DNA from: Prochlorococcus marinus XMU1405
GTDB lineage: Bacteria; Cyanobacteriota; Cyanobacteriia; PCC-6307; Cyanobiaceae
Direction: 5' to 3'
Length of the DNA stretch: 64,000 nucleotides
NCBI RefSeq assembly: GCF_017696275.1
Contig: NZ_JAAORF010000001.1
Span: 408,174 to 472,173, forward strand
Below are positions 25,692-35,181 of this stretch, piece by piece. Position 1 is the stretch's first letter, and each line of letters begins with the position of its first letter. Position numbers and translations under genes: made by a program. The notes under the pieces are model-generated. The model searched no databases. It was not told the origin of the DNA and saw only the letters and a list, made by a program, of their open reading frames with translations.

Positions 25692-26495
25692 ATGTCAACA
25701 TCCTTTAAAAATGTAACACCAACAGGTCCTGGTGGGACAGCAACATTATTGATTGTATTGTCTTTTACTGGCTTTCTTTTGCTAACACAATCTCTATTTG
25801 TTGTACCTTCTGGACAAGTCGCGGTCGTCACAACACTAGGCAAAGTAAGTGGCCCGTCAAGGAGAGCTGGTTTAAACTTTAAACTCCCATTTGTTCAGTC
25901 TGTATATCCATTTGATATAAAAACTCAAGTTCAACCCGAAAAATTTGAAACTTTAACTAAAGATCTTCAAGTTATTAGGGCTACAGCTACTGTTAAGTAT
26001 TCAGTAAAACCCAATGAAGCAGGAAGAATTTTCGCAACAATTGCAAGTAGAAATAGCGATGTTTATCAGAAAATTGTTCAGCCATCTTTGTTAAAAGCTC
26101 TAAAATCAGTCTTTTCTCAATACGAGCTAGAAACAATTGCTACTGAATTCGCAGTAATCTCTGAGAAGGTAGGCGATACTGTGGCACAAGAACTAAATTC
26201 ATTCGATTATGTAGATGTTAAAAGTCTAGATTTAACTGGATTAGAGATTGCTGAAGAATATAGAGCTGCGATTGAACAAAAGCAAATAGCTGGTCAGCAA
26301 TTACTAAGAGCAAAGACAGAGGTTGAAATTGCTGAACAAGAAGCACTTAGATATGAGACATTAAATAGAAGCCTCGACGATCAGGTACTTTTCAAATTAT
26401 TCCTCGACAAATGGGATGGAAGTACACAAGTAGTCCCTGGCTTGCCAGGCTCAGAAGGAGGTAGTCCACCAGTAATAGTTGGTGGTAGAAGATAA
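25692..26495 (+). CDS. Prohibitin/SPFH-domain membrane protein
   Basis: 267 aa. One N-terminal membrane anchor (about 17-36, TATLLIVLSFTGFLLLTQS), the SPFH/Band 7 domain (about 37-215) with VPSGQVAVVTTLGKVSGPSR, then a short coiled coil (AAIEQKQIAGQQLLRAKTEV). Prohibitin-like proteins form membrane ring assemblies that often modulate FtsH proteases. It stands alone, 122 bp after the previous gene. Confidence 0.9.
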   Translation: MSTSFKNVTPTGPGGTATLLIVLSFTGFLLLTQSLFVVPSGQVAVVTTLGKVSGPSRRAGLNFKLPFVQSVYPFDIKTQVQPEKFETLTKDLQVIRATATVKYSVKPNEAGRIFATIASRNSDVYQKIVQPSLLKALKSVFSQYELETIATEFAVISEKVGDTVAQELNSFDYVDVKSLDLTGLEIAEEYRAAIEQKQIAGQQLLRAKTEVEIAEQEALRYETLNRSLDDQVLFKLFLDKWDGSTQVVPGLPGSEGGSPPVIVGGRR

Positions 26496-26565
26496 TTATT
26501 TTGAAAAAATCCTTCTTAAAGTTTTAATCATCTACTTTTTTTCTTTAATGATTACAAGTAATTTA

Positions 26566-27867
26566 TTATCTTTTTATTGCATTGAAAGATTCGTCAAAAG
26601 CCTCAATAGTTTTATCAATTTCTTCTTCGCTGTGAGCTAGTGATGTGAAACCAGCTTCAAAAGGACTCGGCGCTAGGTAAATTCCTCTTCGAAGCATTTC
26701 TCTATGTAACTTACCAAAAAGTTCGGCATCATTTGTTTTAGCTTCATCAAAGTTCCTCACGGGCCCTTCGCATAAGAAAAATCCAAACATAGCACTTACA
26801 CTTCCACCATTGATAGCGATACCGTTATTTTCTGCAGACTGAATTATCCCATCAATTAATCTAGAAGTTGTTGAATCAAGTTTATCGTACGTACCATCTT
26901 GTTTGAGCAGTTCAAGAGTTTTTATTCCAGCAGTCATTGCGAGAGGATTGCCGCTTAAAGTACCTGCTTGGTATACCGGTCCTGAAGGCGCTACCATTGA
27001 CATTATTTCTTTCTTGCCTCCGTAGGCTCCAACAGGCAGGCCTCCACCAATTACTTTCCCAAGTGTAGTTAAATCAGGAGTAACCCCAAACTTTTCTTGA
27101 GCGCCTCCATAACTTATTCTGAATCCAGTCATTACTTCGTCAAAAACTAATAAGGATCCATTCTCAGTGGTTAATTCTCTTAATCCTTCTAAGAATCCAG
27201 GTTCTGGAGTAATAAATCCAGCATTACCAACAATAGGCTCGAGTATAACCCCCGAAATGGCATCAGGATTTTCTGAAAATAATTTTTTTACTGCTTCAAG
27301 GTCATTGTAGGGTGCAGTAAGTGTGTTGGCAGTTGTTGTCCGTGGAACACCTGGAGAATCTGGTAAACCCAGAGTGGCTACACCAGACCCTGCTTTCACT
27401 AAAAACATATCTGCATGACCGTGATAGCAACCGTCAAATTTAATAACTTTATCTCTCCCAGTAAATGCTCGCATGAGTCTCAAAACAGCCATGCATGCTT
27501 CAGTTCCACTATTAACAAATCTAACCATTTCTACAGATGGGACTGCATCTATTACCATTTCAGCAAGTTTGTTCTCTAGAACGCATGGAGCGCCAAAGCT
27601 CGTGCCTTTCTCTATTGCTTCCTGTAATGCCGTTGTAACTTCAGGGTGGGCATGTCCACATATAGCCGGCCCCCAACTCCCTATATAGTCAATATATCTA
27701 TTTCCATCAATATCCCAAGCGAAAGGGCCTTTGACTCTATCAAAAACAATTGGCTGGCCACCTACAGACTTAAAAGCTCTTACTGGGGAGCTAACTCCTC
27801 CTGGCATTAGTTGTTGGGCTGCAGAGAAAATTTCTTCAGAGTTTGTGTAATTTAATATGTCAGTCAC
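26566..27867 (-). CDS. hemL: Glutamate-1-semialdehyde 2,1-aminomutase
   Basis: 433-aa PLP enzyme converting glutamate-1-semialdehyde to 5-aminolevulinate, the first tetrapyrrole precursor for heme, chlorophyll and cobalamin. PLP-binding Lys lies in [14 protein letters not shown] near 270; [12 protein letters not shown] and [14 protein letters not shown] are family hallmarks. Start is GTG 27867 (MTDILNY...). Convergent with the SPFH gene. The 227-bp region downstream toward xth (27868-28093) shows nothing beyond AT-rich DNA and a 20-codon frame. Confidence 0.96.
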   Translation of the reverse strand: MTDILNYTNSEEIFSAAQQLMPGGVSSPVRAFKSVGGQPIVFDRVKGPFAWDIDGNRYIDYIGSWGPAICGHAHPEVTTALQEAIEKGTSFGAPCVLENKLAEMVIDAVPSVEMVRFVNSGTEACMAVLRLMRAFTGRDKVIKFDGCYHGHADMFLVKAGSGVATLGLPDSPGVPRTTTANTLTAPYNDLEAVKKLFSENPDAISGVILEPIVGNAGFITPEPGFLEGLRELTTENGSLLVFDEVMTGFRISYGGAQEKFGVTPDLTTLGKVIGGGLPVGAYGGKKEIMSMVAPSGPVYQAGTLSGNPLAMTAGIKTLELLKQDGTYDKLDSTTSRLIDGIIQSAENNGIAINGGSVSAMFGFFLCEGPVRNFDEAKTNDAELFGKLHREMLRRGIYLAPSPFEAGFTSLAHSEEEIDKTIEAFDESFNAIKR

Positions 27868-28093
27868 AATTTAGCTAAATGATGTTTTAAGAAAAATCTT
27901 GTCATGTTCTAAATTAGAAATAAGTAAAAACTTTGTCAATCAGATTGAAATTCTACATTATGATATTTTTATTGCGATAGTTTGGATTGTAAATTATTAA
28001 TTTTAAAGAAATCATGATAAAAAACAATTTTCCTTTAGATAACTCTTTATTAATAAGCTTTTTCAGGCATAAATGAAATTTAATTTATTTTAT

Positions 28094-28939
28094 TTATATT
28101 TCGAAGAAATTATCCTCATCCTCAAAAAAATCTACATTTATGTCGTTTAAGTTAAGATCTATCATTACTGGGGCATGATCACTTGGACGCAAATTACCCC
28201 TAGGTGAGCTGTCTATGACACAACTTTTTAGTTTTGATGAAAGTTCTTTGCTGATATATATATGGTCTATTCTCCAACCCTTATTTAATTCAAATGCGTT
28301 GTTACGGTAATCCCACCAACTCCAATGGCCAGTATTTTGTTCAAAAATCCTGAACGAATCTATTAATCTTTTTTTCAGAACATTATTTAGTGCATTTCTC
28401 TCTATCTCAGATGCCATTATTCCACCTTCATATTTCTTTGGATCATTAATATCCAAGTTAGACGGAGCAATATTAAAATCGCCCATAAGACACATTAATG
28501 TTCCTTTTTTTTCTTGGTCATCCAAAAATGAAGATAAACAATTTAACCAATTAATTTTGTACTCGAACTTACTAGATTCTAGAGAAGAACCGTTTGGCAC
28601 GTAAACATTTATGATTTTAATACCATTAATATCAGCAGAAATCAATCTTTTTTGATCTAGGAAAATTCCGATATTTTGATCAAAGTTGGTACAACCGTAA
28701 AATCCTTTTTTTACATTTTCTGGCTTTAATTTAGAAATAATAGCTACACCATTGTATGATTTTTGTCCGTAGACCTCTACTGAGTATCCTAATTTTTCAA
28801 AAGGTTCAATAGGGAAGCTATCATCCATCACTTTTGTTTCCTGCAAACATAGAATATCTGGATTGGTTTTATTAATCCAATCTATAATTTGTGAAAGTCT
28901 GGTTCTTATAGAGTTAACATTCCAAGTTGCTATTAACAA
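28094..28939 (-). CDS. xth: Exodeoxyribonuclease III (AP endonuclease)
   Basis: 281-aa Mg-dependent endonuclease/exonuclease for abasic-site repair. Active-site motifs: TWNVNSIRTRL near 5, LQETKV near 34, INVYVPNGS near 110, GDFNIAP near 156, and SDHAPVMIDL near 262. The start is TTG 28939; an in-frame TAA lies 15 bases upstream and the conserved Asn is at residue 7, so no other start fits. The C-terminus has an added acidic tail. Confidence 0.94.
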   Translation of the reverse strand: MLIATWNVNSIRTRLSQIIDWINKTNPDILCLQETKVMDDSFPIEPFEKLGYSVEVYGQKSYNGVAIISKLKPENVKKGFYGCTNFDQNIGIFLDQKRLISADINGIKIINVYVPNGSSLESSKFEYKINWLNCLSSFLDDQEKKGTLMCLMGDFNIAPSNLDINDPKKYEGGIMASEIERNALNNVLKKRLIDSFRIFEQNTGHWSWWDYRNNAFELNKGWRIDHIYISKELSSKLKSCVIDSSPRGNLRPSDHAPVMIDLNLNDINVDFFEDEDNFFEI

Positions 28940-29011
28940 ATTTCTACCAAATTATGTAAAATTAAACTAGCAAAAATTTTTTTGTATTAAAGAATTTTGA
29001 AATTAAATAAA

Positions 29012-29296
29012 ATGAAAGATTATTTTTGCAAAAGCCTGCCTATACCAATAAATATTGTAATTCTTTTTACTTTATTAATTTCTTTTAAAGGTGGTTATCT
29101 AAATGCTGAATATTTATTTGAAGAATTAGAAATTGATTCCTCAACTAAAACAGAAGAAGATGGTTCAGTTCTTCCAACTAATCCTTTTGAACTTGTGGAA
29201 ATGATTCGGAGACAAAATAGTATGAATGATGCGACTGATCCTTCTGATGCAATTGACGATGCGTTAAAGTCCTTTAATAGTTTGGAGGGAAATTAA
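29012..29296 (+). CDS. Secreted small hypothetical protein
   Basis: 94 aa from ATG 29012; a TTG five codons earlier (28997) is an alternative. An N-terminal signal peptide spans about 1-35 (PINIVILFTLLISFKGGYLN, likely cleaved after LNA), leaving an acidic mature part of about 60 residues. No family known to me. It precedes a 199-aa hypothetical gene by 41 bp. Confidence 0.72.
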   Translation: MKDYFCKSLPIPINIVILFTLLISFKGGYLNAEYLFEELEIDSSTKTEEDGSVLPTNPFELVEMIRRQNSMNDATDPSDAIDDALKSFNSLEGN

Positions 29297-29337
29297 GAAA
29301 TTTAATGCGATAAATTGTTATTTCCAAATTTTTAAGT

Positions 29338-29937
29338 ATGTTAAAAAACCCTATCCCAAAAGTTACTAACCAATTACAGCATAGAGCAATCGGTATTATT
29401 AATGGCAAATTTACTCCCCTTAGTAGTGAGCAATTAAATAGAGGCTTTTTAATCGACAATAAAGACGAAAAAATTGAAACAGTAGTACTAGGTAAAGCCT
29501 TATCACTTTTAAAAAAACATATTGATTTAAAGAAAAGTTACTATTGGATTGTTTATCCAAAGAATAAAAATACTCAAAACTTGCATTTACAGGTTGCAGG
29601 TATCTGGGATCCCTACAAACTGAATGATTTCCCTAAAGATTCTTCAAAAACTAACTTCTCAAAATTATTAGAAGAATTAGATTTAAAAGATAATTATTTT
29701 TCTGTTAGAGGAGAATTAGTTTATGTCAACACTCAAAATAAAGAAATTGTTATTAAAATTTGTCCTGCTATTAAGTCAAAAAATTTAAAAAATAAAAATT
29801 TTAAATTAGTCATAAAAGGAGAGCTTTCTCTCGAACTTCTCCATAGCTTTGTAAGTTTAGATATCAACAGAGATGGAAATTCTTTGAAACTAATAAAGTA
29901 CGAAGTGATTGAAAAAAACCTTTCTCAAAATAACTAG
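29338..29937 (+). CDS. Conserved hypothetical protein (unknown)
   Basis: 199 aa, soluble, basic, beta-rich in look. Notable stretches: QLQHRAIGIINGKFTPL near 12, KSYYWIVYPKNKNTQNLHLQ near 66, and LVIKGELSLELLHSFVSLDI. No catalytic motif is recognised. Start ATG 29338. It may share a transcript with the secreted gene before it and larC after it (52-bp gap). Confidence 0.72.
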   Translation: MLKNPIPKVTNQLQHRAIGIINGKFTPLSSEQLNRGFLIDNKDEKIETVVLGKALSLLKKHIDLKKSYYWIVYPKNKNTQNLHLQVAGIWDPYKLNDFPKDSSKTNFSKLLEELDLKDNYFSVRGELVYVNTQNKEIVIKICPAIKSKNLKNKNFKLVIKGELSLELLHSFVSLDINRDGNSLKLIKYEVIEKNLSQNN

Positions 29938-29989
29938 AATGAAAAGTTGATTTCCACCGCAATTTTACTAGTTAAGAAATCTTTGATTT

Positions 29990-31222
29990 ATGGATGATGT
30001 TTTAATTGAATGTTCTCCTGGTATCTCTGGAGATATGTTGTTAGGAGCTTTTTATGATTTAGGGGTTCCTAAAAAAGTTATTGAACAGCCACTTATTGAT
30101 CTTGGATTAAAGGATTTATATCAACTAGATTTTATGGAATCAAAAAGTTGTTCAATCCGAGGCATTAAGGCAAAGGTTGAGAATATTGATTGTAGTCCCA
30201 GTAAAAGAACTTGGAGAAGTATTAAGGAACTTATTTTAAATGGCCACTTAGAAGATAAATTAAAAAAAATAATTTATGAAGTATTTGAATCTTTAGCAAT
30301 TGCAGAAGGAAAAGTTCATGGCATTAAATGTGATGATGTTCATTTTCACGAAATTGGAGCTATAGATTCATTGGTGGATATCATTGGGGTATGTGCTGCA
30401 TTGAATTACTTAAATCCAAAGAGGGTATATTGTAATGAACCAATGTTGGGGAAAGGTTTTGTTCAAACTGAACATGGAAAATTATCCATACCACCTCCAG
30501 CGGTAATAGAGCTAATAAGACAAAAAAATATTAAGGTTTTATCAAATCGTGACCTAACAGAGGGCGAACTCTCAACACCAACTGGTATTGCTTTAATTGC
30601 TAATTTAGTCGACGATCTAGAACCTCCTTTAAAATTTTCTGTTAACTCTTATGGAGTAGGAATAGGTAACCTAAAATTCCCATTCCCTAATTTGGTAAGA
30701 GTTTATAAAATTACTTCATTTAAAAGTTATTCTATTAACGATAATGAACAAATTAGTCCAAAGTGTGAAGAGATATCTATTCAAGAAGCATGGATTGATG
30801 ATCAAACACCTGAAGACATATCTAATTTTGTGGAGACACTGAGAATTGAGGGGGCTTACGACGTTTCCTATCAAGCTATCAATATGAAAAAAAATAGGAT
30901 TGGATTTTCTATTCAAGTAATCTTGCCCATTGAGAAAAAAGAATTTTTTAGGCGATTATGGTTTGATTATTCCAGCACTATTGGGGTTCGTGAAAGGACC
31001 CAATCTAGGTGGATATTACTTAGACGTAGAGGAGAATGTTTAACGAAATTTGGAAATATAAAAGTTAAACAAACTTTGAACCCCGATGGATCAATAAATA
31101 TGAAACCAGAAAATGATGAGGTTTTGAGATTAAAATTAAAGCATAAAATATCAACTTATGAAATAAGAAAAGTTATAAAAGAGTCAAGTAAAAAATTTAA
31201 AGCATTTGAAAACTGGAAATGA
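29990..31222 (+). CDS. larC: LarC-family nickel insertion protein (DUF111)
   Basis: 410-aa LarC/DUF111 protein. LarC inserts nickel into the pincer cofactor of lactate racemase in the known case. The N-terminal IECSPGISGDMLLGAFYDLG (about 5-24) and VHFHEIGAIDSLVDIIG near 121 are diagnostic; VDDLEPP and GVRERTQSRW lie further on. Some Lactobacillus forms need a frameshift between two halves; here it is one frame. larB, larE and larA are not in this window. The stop overlaps the next start by 4 bp (ATGA). Confidence 0.9.
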   Translation: MDDVLIECSPGISGDMLLGAFYDLGVPKKVIEQPLIDLGLKDLYQLDFMESKSCSIRGIKAKVENIDCSPSKRTWRSIKELILNGHLEDKLKKIIYEVFESLAIAEGKVHGIKCDDVHFHEIGAIDSLVDIIGVCAALNYLNPKRVYCNEPMLGKGFVQTEHGKLSIPPPAVIELIRQKNIKVLSNRDLTEGELSTPTGIALIANLVDDLEPPLKFSVNSYGVGIGNLKFPFPNLVRVYKITSFKSYSINDNEQISPKCEEISIQEAWIDDQTPEDISNFVETLRIEGAYDVSYQAINMKKNRIGFSIQVILPIEKKEFFRRLWFDYSSTIGVRERTQSRWILLRRRGECLTKFGNIKVKQTLNPDGSINMKPENDEVLRLKLKHKISTYEIRKVIKESSKKFKAFENWK

Positions 31223-32175
31223 GATTTAATACAAGAAATCAACCATATTTCAAATTCCTTAAAAAAATTAATTTAGGTTGTTTAAAGAGTATTTTTTTTA
31301 TTTCAAGCCTATTATATTTTTGCATCTATTTTTTTTATAATATTGAGCAAATTTCTTTTGATATAGATTTTAAAAGAAATGGAATTAATCTATCTTTATC
31401 ATTTTTATTTTGTGTTTTAAGTATTTACCTGAACGCTTATGCATGGAAATATATTGTTAAATGGTTCGGGAAAGAGTTTAAAAGTAATAATCTAGTTTCT
31501 TTTTATGTTTTAACTAATATTCTTAAATACGTTCCAGGAGGAATTTGGCATTTTGTAGAAAGATTTAATTTTATAAAAAAAATAAGTAATACTCAGATCG
31601 CTTTGTATTCCACTCTTATTGAACCTTATTTTATGTTGAGTGGATCTTTTCTATTGGCATCGCTGGGATTAATTTTTTCACCAATTTATTTTTTTTTAAT
31701 TTTTCCTCTAGTATTTTTAAACAGGAAATTAATTTATCTTGTCTTAGAAAGAATAGGGGCTCTTAAAGGGAAAGTATTTAAGGTTTTGAGACTTCCAAAT
31801 TCAAAGGGCCAATTTGAAGAGAGAATAAATGTAGTTTCTTTTTTCCCTTCTAGAGCTTTATTTCTTGAAATTGGTTTTGTTTTATCTAAATTTATTGGGT
31901 TTTATATTTGCTTAAATAGTTTTTATACAAGTAATACCCTGAATATCATATTTTTATTAGTAATTTTTTCTTTGTCATGGTCCATAGGCTTGGTAGTCCC
32001 AGCAGCTCCAGGAGGAGTTGGCGTTTTTGAGGCTTGCCTCCTTTTATTTGTTGGCAAAAGTATTCCAGAACATATAATTCTTATAAGTTTAGTTTATTTT
32101 AGGGTTATATCTACCTCGGCAGATTTGTTGTTAAGCTTACCTTTCTTAATAAGAAAAGTGTCTAAAAAAATTTAG
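31219..32175 (+). CDS. UPF0104 / LPG-synthase-like membrane protein
   Basis: 318 aa with about seven to eight hydrophobic segments, very Phe/Ile/Lys-rich. The family mark VVPAAPGGVGVFEACLLLF is near 257, and NILKYVPGGIWHFVERF near 105. Relatives such as the MprF transmembrane domain and YbhN handle or flip lipids; the specific substrate is unknown. It overlaps larC by 4 bp and shares interlocked stop codons with the convergent permease at 32172-32175. Confidence 0.85.
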   Translation: MRFNTRNQPYFKFLKKINLGCLKSIFFISSLLYFCIYFFYNIEQISFDIDFKRNGINLSLSFLFCVLSIYLNAYAWKYIVKWFGKEFKSNNLVSFYVLTNILKYVPGGIWHFVERFNFIKKISNTQIALYSTLIEPYFMLSGSFLLASLGLIFSPIYFFLIFPLVFLNRKLIYLVLERIGALKGKVFKVLRLPNSKGQFEERINVVSFFPSRALFLEIGFVLSKFIGFYICLNSFYTSNTLNIIFLLVIFSLSWSIGLVVPAAPGGVGVFEACLLLFVGKSIPEHIILISLVYFRVISTSADLLLSLPFLIRKVSKKI

Positions 32176-33710
32176 TGTTTTTTCTCTAAACTTGGTATCA
32201 ATGTCATTGATGCAATAAGGCCTAAAGTCATGATAAGAATGGCCGGGAATATTGCTTCTACCATTCTTTCATCTCCAGCATATTGATATATTCTCACAGA
32301 TAATGTATCGAAATCGAATGGTCTTAAAATAAAGGTTATGGGTAATTCTTTTATCGTGTCAACAAAAACTAAAAGTGATCCTACGAATATTGGCCCTTGG
32401 AGAAGAGGTAGATGAATTCTTTTGATAATCCCAAGCCAATTCTCTCCTAGTCCAAGTGCTGCTTCATCAAGACTAGGAGAAATTCTCTCAAGACTTGAAT
32501 CAATAGAACCCTTAGAGATAGTTAGAAATCGGACTAGATAACCCCAAATCAGTAAGCAAATAGCAATAAAATTAAATTTTGAAGAAGAAATGCTTATTAA
32601 AGATAAAGCTAATACAGTACCTGGGATTGCGTAACCTATTCCCGCAAGATTTGTTATTAGTCCTAGTAAAAAGCTTTTATTTGGGCGTCTGACTAAAGAA
32701 ATTATTAAGGAGAATAGCATCGCTATTAATGCAGTTAAAAGTCCTAGACTTATGGTCCTTAATGATAGGCTAAGTAATTCTATAGATAACCCTTTTTGAA
32801 TTAGATCTATATTGAGTAGAACCCAAAAACATGGAATCCCAAAAGAGAAAATTGGAGGAAATAAAGATATGATTATTGCTAAAAAAGCTTTAGTTTTGTT
32901 TAATTCCCATCCTTGAGAATCTTTTGATGCAGGATTTTCACTCCACCTCTTTGATTTCTTTCTTGATAACTTTTCGAAAATAATTAAAGTGAAAATTATT
33001 AATAAGGCAACCAAAGATAGTCCAATAGCACTTTTTGGATTACCTTCAATTATCCAATTTTCAGCTATACCAGTAGAAATACTTGGTATGTTTAATAATG
33101 CAAATGTACCTAACTCATTCATTACTTCCATACACATTAAACTTATTCCTGTTATTAGTGCTGGTAACGCCATTGGGAAAGCGATTTTAAAGAAGCTGCT
33201 CCAAGGCCCTACTCCTAATCCTCTACTAGCATTGATTTGATTAACTCCAAATTTATTAAAACTTTCGTTAGCAAGAATGAATACATATGGATAAGTAGAA
33301 ATTGAAAGTATTAATACCCCCCACCATAAACCAGTTACTTGATACCCAAAAATACTTCCTAAATCCTGCAAAATAGCTGTTATTAAATATGCTGGGGCAG
33401 CTAGTGGAACTAGCTGACAAATACGGAGAACTTTTCTGAACTTAAAATCACAATTTGAAAGTAACCATCCATTCAAAGTTCCTAACCCGCCACCAAAAAA
33501 ACTTGTCAGTATTAGAACTTTTAAAGTGCCTAATACCTCTTCTCCTCCAGCAATACCTAATGAAAAATTTCCACTAACAATGTAATCAATTCCCTCTAGA
33601 AGAAAATTGGAAATTGGAATGATTACTAAAAGTGAAACAATAAACGAAATGAAATAAAGAAAATTTAATTCTGTTAATGTTTTTTTAAACCCTTTAATGC
33701 GTATTTTCAA
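32172..33710 (-). CDS. futB: Iron(III)-type ABC transporter permease (FutB/FbpB-like)
   Basis: 512-aa double permease with about 12 membrane segments. Two EAA-type loops contact the ATPase: NASRGLGVGPWSSFFKIAFP near 160 and DEAALGLGENWLGIIKRIHL near 414. The fused two-repeat design is that of FbpB/FutB ferric iron importers. The start is TTG 33710. It follows the COG0523 GTPase by 26 bp, so a metal-related operon is likely. Binding protein and ATPase genes are not in the window. Confidence 0.88.
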   Translation of the reverse strand: MKIRIKGFKKTLTELNFLYFISFIVSLLVIIPISNFLLEGIDYIVSGNFSLGIAGGEEVLGTLKVLILTSFFGGGLGTLNGWLLSNCDFKFRKVLRICQLVPLAAPAYLITAILQDLGSIFGYQVTGLWWGVLILSISTYPYVFILANESFNKFGVNQINASRGLGVGPWSSFFKIAFPMALPALITGISLMCMEVMNELGTFALLNIPSISTGIAENWIIEGNPKSAIGLSLVALLIIFTLIIFEKLSRKKSKRWSENPASKDSQGWELNKTKAFLAIIISLFPPIFSFGIPCFWVLLNIDLIQKGLSIELLSLSLRTISLGLLTALIAMLFSLIISLVRRPNKSFLLGLITNLAGIGYAIPGTVLALSLISISSSKFNFIAICLLIWGYLVRFLTISKGSIDSSLERISPSLDEAALGLGENWLGIIKRIHLPLLQGPIFVGSLLVFVDTIKELPITFILRPFDFDTLSVRIYQYAGDERMVEAIFPAILIMTLGLIASMTLIPSLEKKH

Positions 33711-33736
33711 AAATTAATTAAATCCTAATATGAACT

Positions 33737-34825
33737 CTAATCTGAATTAAATCTACATGATGACAGTTGATTTTTAATAGTTTGGTGATCTAAGTTTTTC
33801 CCAATTAATACTATCTTGTTAGATTTTTCTTTTGTCCATTCCTCATCATCTAGAGAAAACCGCTTTCCAGATAGGTGAAAAATATGTTTTCTTTCACTTT
33901 CCATAAACCATAATATTCCTTTTGCTCTAAATACATTTTGTGAGATTTGATTATCTAAGAAATATTGAAACTTCCTTAAAGAAAATGGTTCAAATGTCTC
34001 ATATGAAACTGAGGTAAAACCCTCGATATTATTAATCAAATCGTGGGAATGAGAAGAGTGATCATGGGAATGAGAAGAGTGATCGTGGGAATGAGAAGAG
34101 TGATCGTGGGAATGAGAAGAGTGATCGTGAGAATGAGAAGAGTGATCGTGGGAATGAGAAGAGTGATCGTGGGAATTTTGTTCTATATTTTTTTTATTTT
34201 TCTCGAATTCAAAAGTATCCGTCTCAAATAGACCCACGCTCATTATTGTATGTAATGCAACTTCACTATTAGTTGATCTCAAAATCCTTGGTTCTTTTTT
34301 TATTTTATTTATAAACTCCTCTATTTTCTTTAATTGTTTTTCATCTACTAAATCAGATTTATTTAGAAGAAGGATATCTCCGTATAAAATTTGAGAATAG
34401 GCGATGCTTGTATTATTAATTTCAAAATCAAAATTTTCTCCATCAATGACAGTGATTATCGAGTCTAATCTTACCTTTTCTCTAAGATCACCAGCTGCAA
34501 AAGTCATGGCTACTGGTAATGGATCTGCTAATCCAGTTGTTTCAACAATTAAATAGTCTAATTTTTCAGCTCTTTCTAAAACTTTGGATACGGTATTTAA
34601 TAATTCGCCATTGATAGAGCAACATATACATCCATTATTTAATTCGATCATATCTTCTGAGCCTTCTATTATTAAGTCATTATCTATTCCGATCTCTCCA
34701 AATTCGTTAACTAAAACAGCTGTTTTAATACCAACTTGATTTTTTAAAATATGATTCAGAAGTGTAGTTTTGCCAGAACCTAAAAATCCACTAATAATAG
34801 TAACTGGCAATAAATTTTTAGACAT
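33737..34825 (-). CDS. COG0523 metal-chaperone GTPase with His-rich loop
   Basis: 362-aa G3E GTPase of the CobW/ZigA/YjiA family. P-loop GFLGSGKTTLL at 13-23, the metal-binding CxCC motif in NNGCICCSINGEL near 64, and the NKSD base motif near 155. Between the GTPase and C-terminal CobW_C domains is an array of SHDHSSH units (6 plus a partial), a metal-binding loop typical of zinc or nickel chaperones. A cobalamin role (CobW) is less likely from context: an iron permease follows at 26 bp and a pterin dehydratase precedes at 29 bp. Confidence 0.9.
   Translation of the reverse strand: MSKNLLPVTIISGFLGSGKTTLLNHILKNQVGIKTAVLVNEFGEIGIDNDLIIEGSEDMIELNNGCICCSINGELLNTVSKVLERAEKLDYLIVETTGLADPLPVAMTFAAGDLREKVRLDSIITVIDGENFDFEINNTSIAYSQILYGDILLLNKSDLVDEKQLKKIEEFINKIKKEPRILRSTNSEVALHTIMSVGLFETDTFEFEKNKKNIEQNSHDHSSHSHDHSSHSHDHSSHSHDHSSHSHDHSSHSHDHSSHSHDLINNIEGFTSVSYETFEPFSLRKFQYFLDNQISQNVFRAKGILWFMESERKHIFHLSGKRFSLDDEEWTKEKSNKIVLIGKNLDHQTIKNQLSSCRFNSD
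34041..34176 (-). repeat. 21-bp tandem repeat encoding a His-rich metal loop
   Basis: Six 21-base units plus a 10-base partial. On the minus strand they encode SHDHSSH repeats inside the COG0523 GTPase. Units differ at only a few single bases (for example atcatg versus atcgtg), so they probably arose by recent duplication. The unit keeps frame. Confidence 0.92.
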
Positions 34826-34854
34826 TTTGAATAGTTGAAAACAAGTTTATATTT

Positions 34855-35145
34855 TTATTGATCGAAAATTTTGTTGATTTCCGAAGCTAATGTTTGATCC
34901 AGATTTGTAATACCTCCTAGATCATGTGTATTTAATTTAATTATTACTTTTGCATAAACATTCTCCCAGTTAGGATGATGATTATATTTTTCACAGATTA
35001 AAGCAACCTTAGTCATAAAAGCAAAGGCTTCAATAAAATTAGCGAAGTTAAATTCTCTTCGGATTTGTTTTGATTTAATTTCCCAGCCAGGTATTTTGAC
35101 AACTAATTCATTCAATTCTTCATCTTGCAAAATGTAGGGTTCCAT
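34855..35145 (-). CDS. Pterin-4a-carbinolamine dehydratase
   Basis: 96-aa PhhB/DCoH-family enzyme recycling 4a-hydroxytetrahydropterin. The motif KYNHHPNWENVYAKVIIKL contains the catalytic His pair. ELNELVVKIPGWEIKSKQI is the typical N-terminal helix and strand. It lies 29 bp before the COG0523 gene and 36 bp after the yjbQ-like gene on the same strand. Its role in cyanobacteria may concern molybdopterin or another pterin. Confidence 0.93.
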   Translation of the reverse strand: MEPYILQDEELNELVVKIPGWEIKSKQIRREFNFANFIEAFAFMTKVALICEKYNHHPNWENVYAKVIIKLNTHDLGGITNLDQTLASEINKIFDQ

Positions 35146-35181
35146 TAAATAAGAAATCTGACTTATTACATTATAAGTAGC

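Noticed and set aside
28014-28076. 20-codon frame (MIKNNFPLDNSLLISFFRHK) in the hemL-xth gap
   Set aside because: Very short, AT-rich, no ribosome site or domain; expected by chance.
34043-34231. Open frame with VGMRRVI repeats opposite the His-rich GTPase loop
   Set aside because: By-product of the 21-bp repeat read on the other strand.
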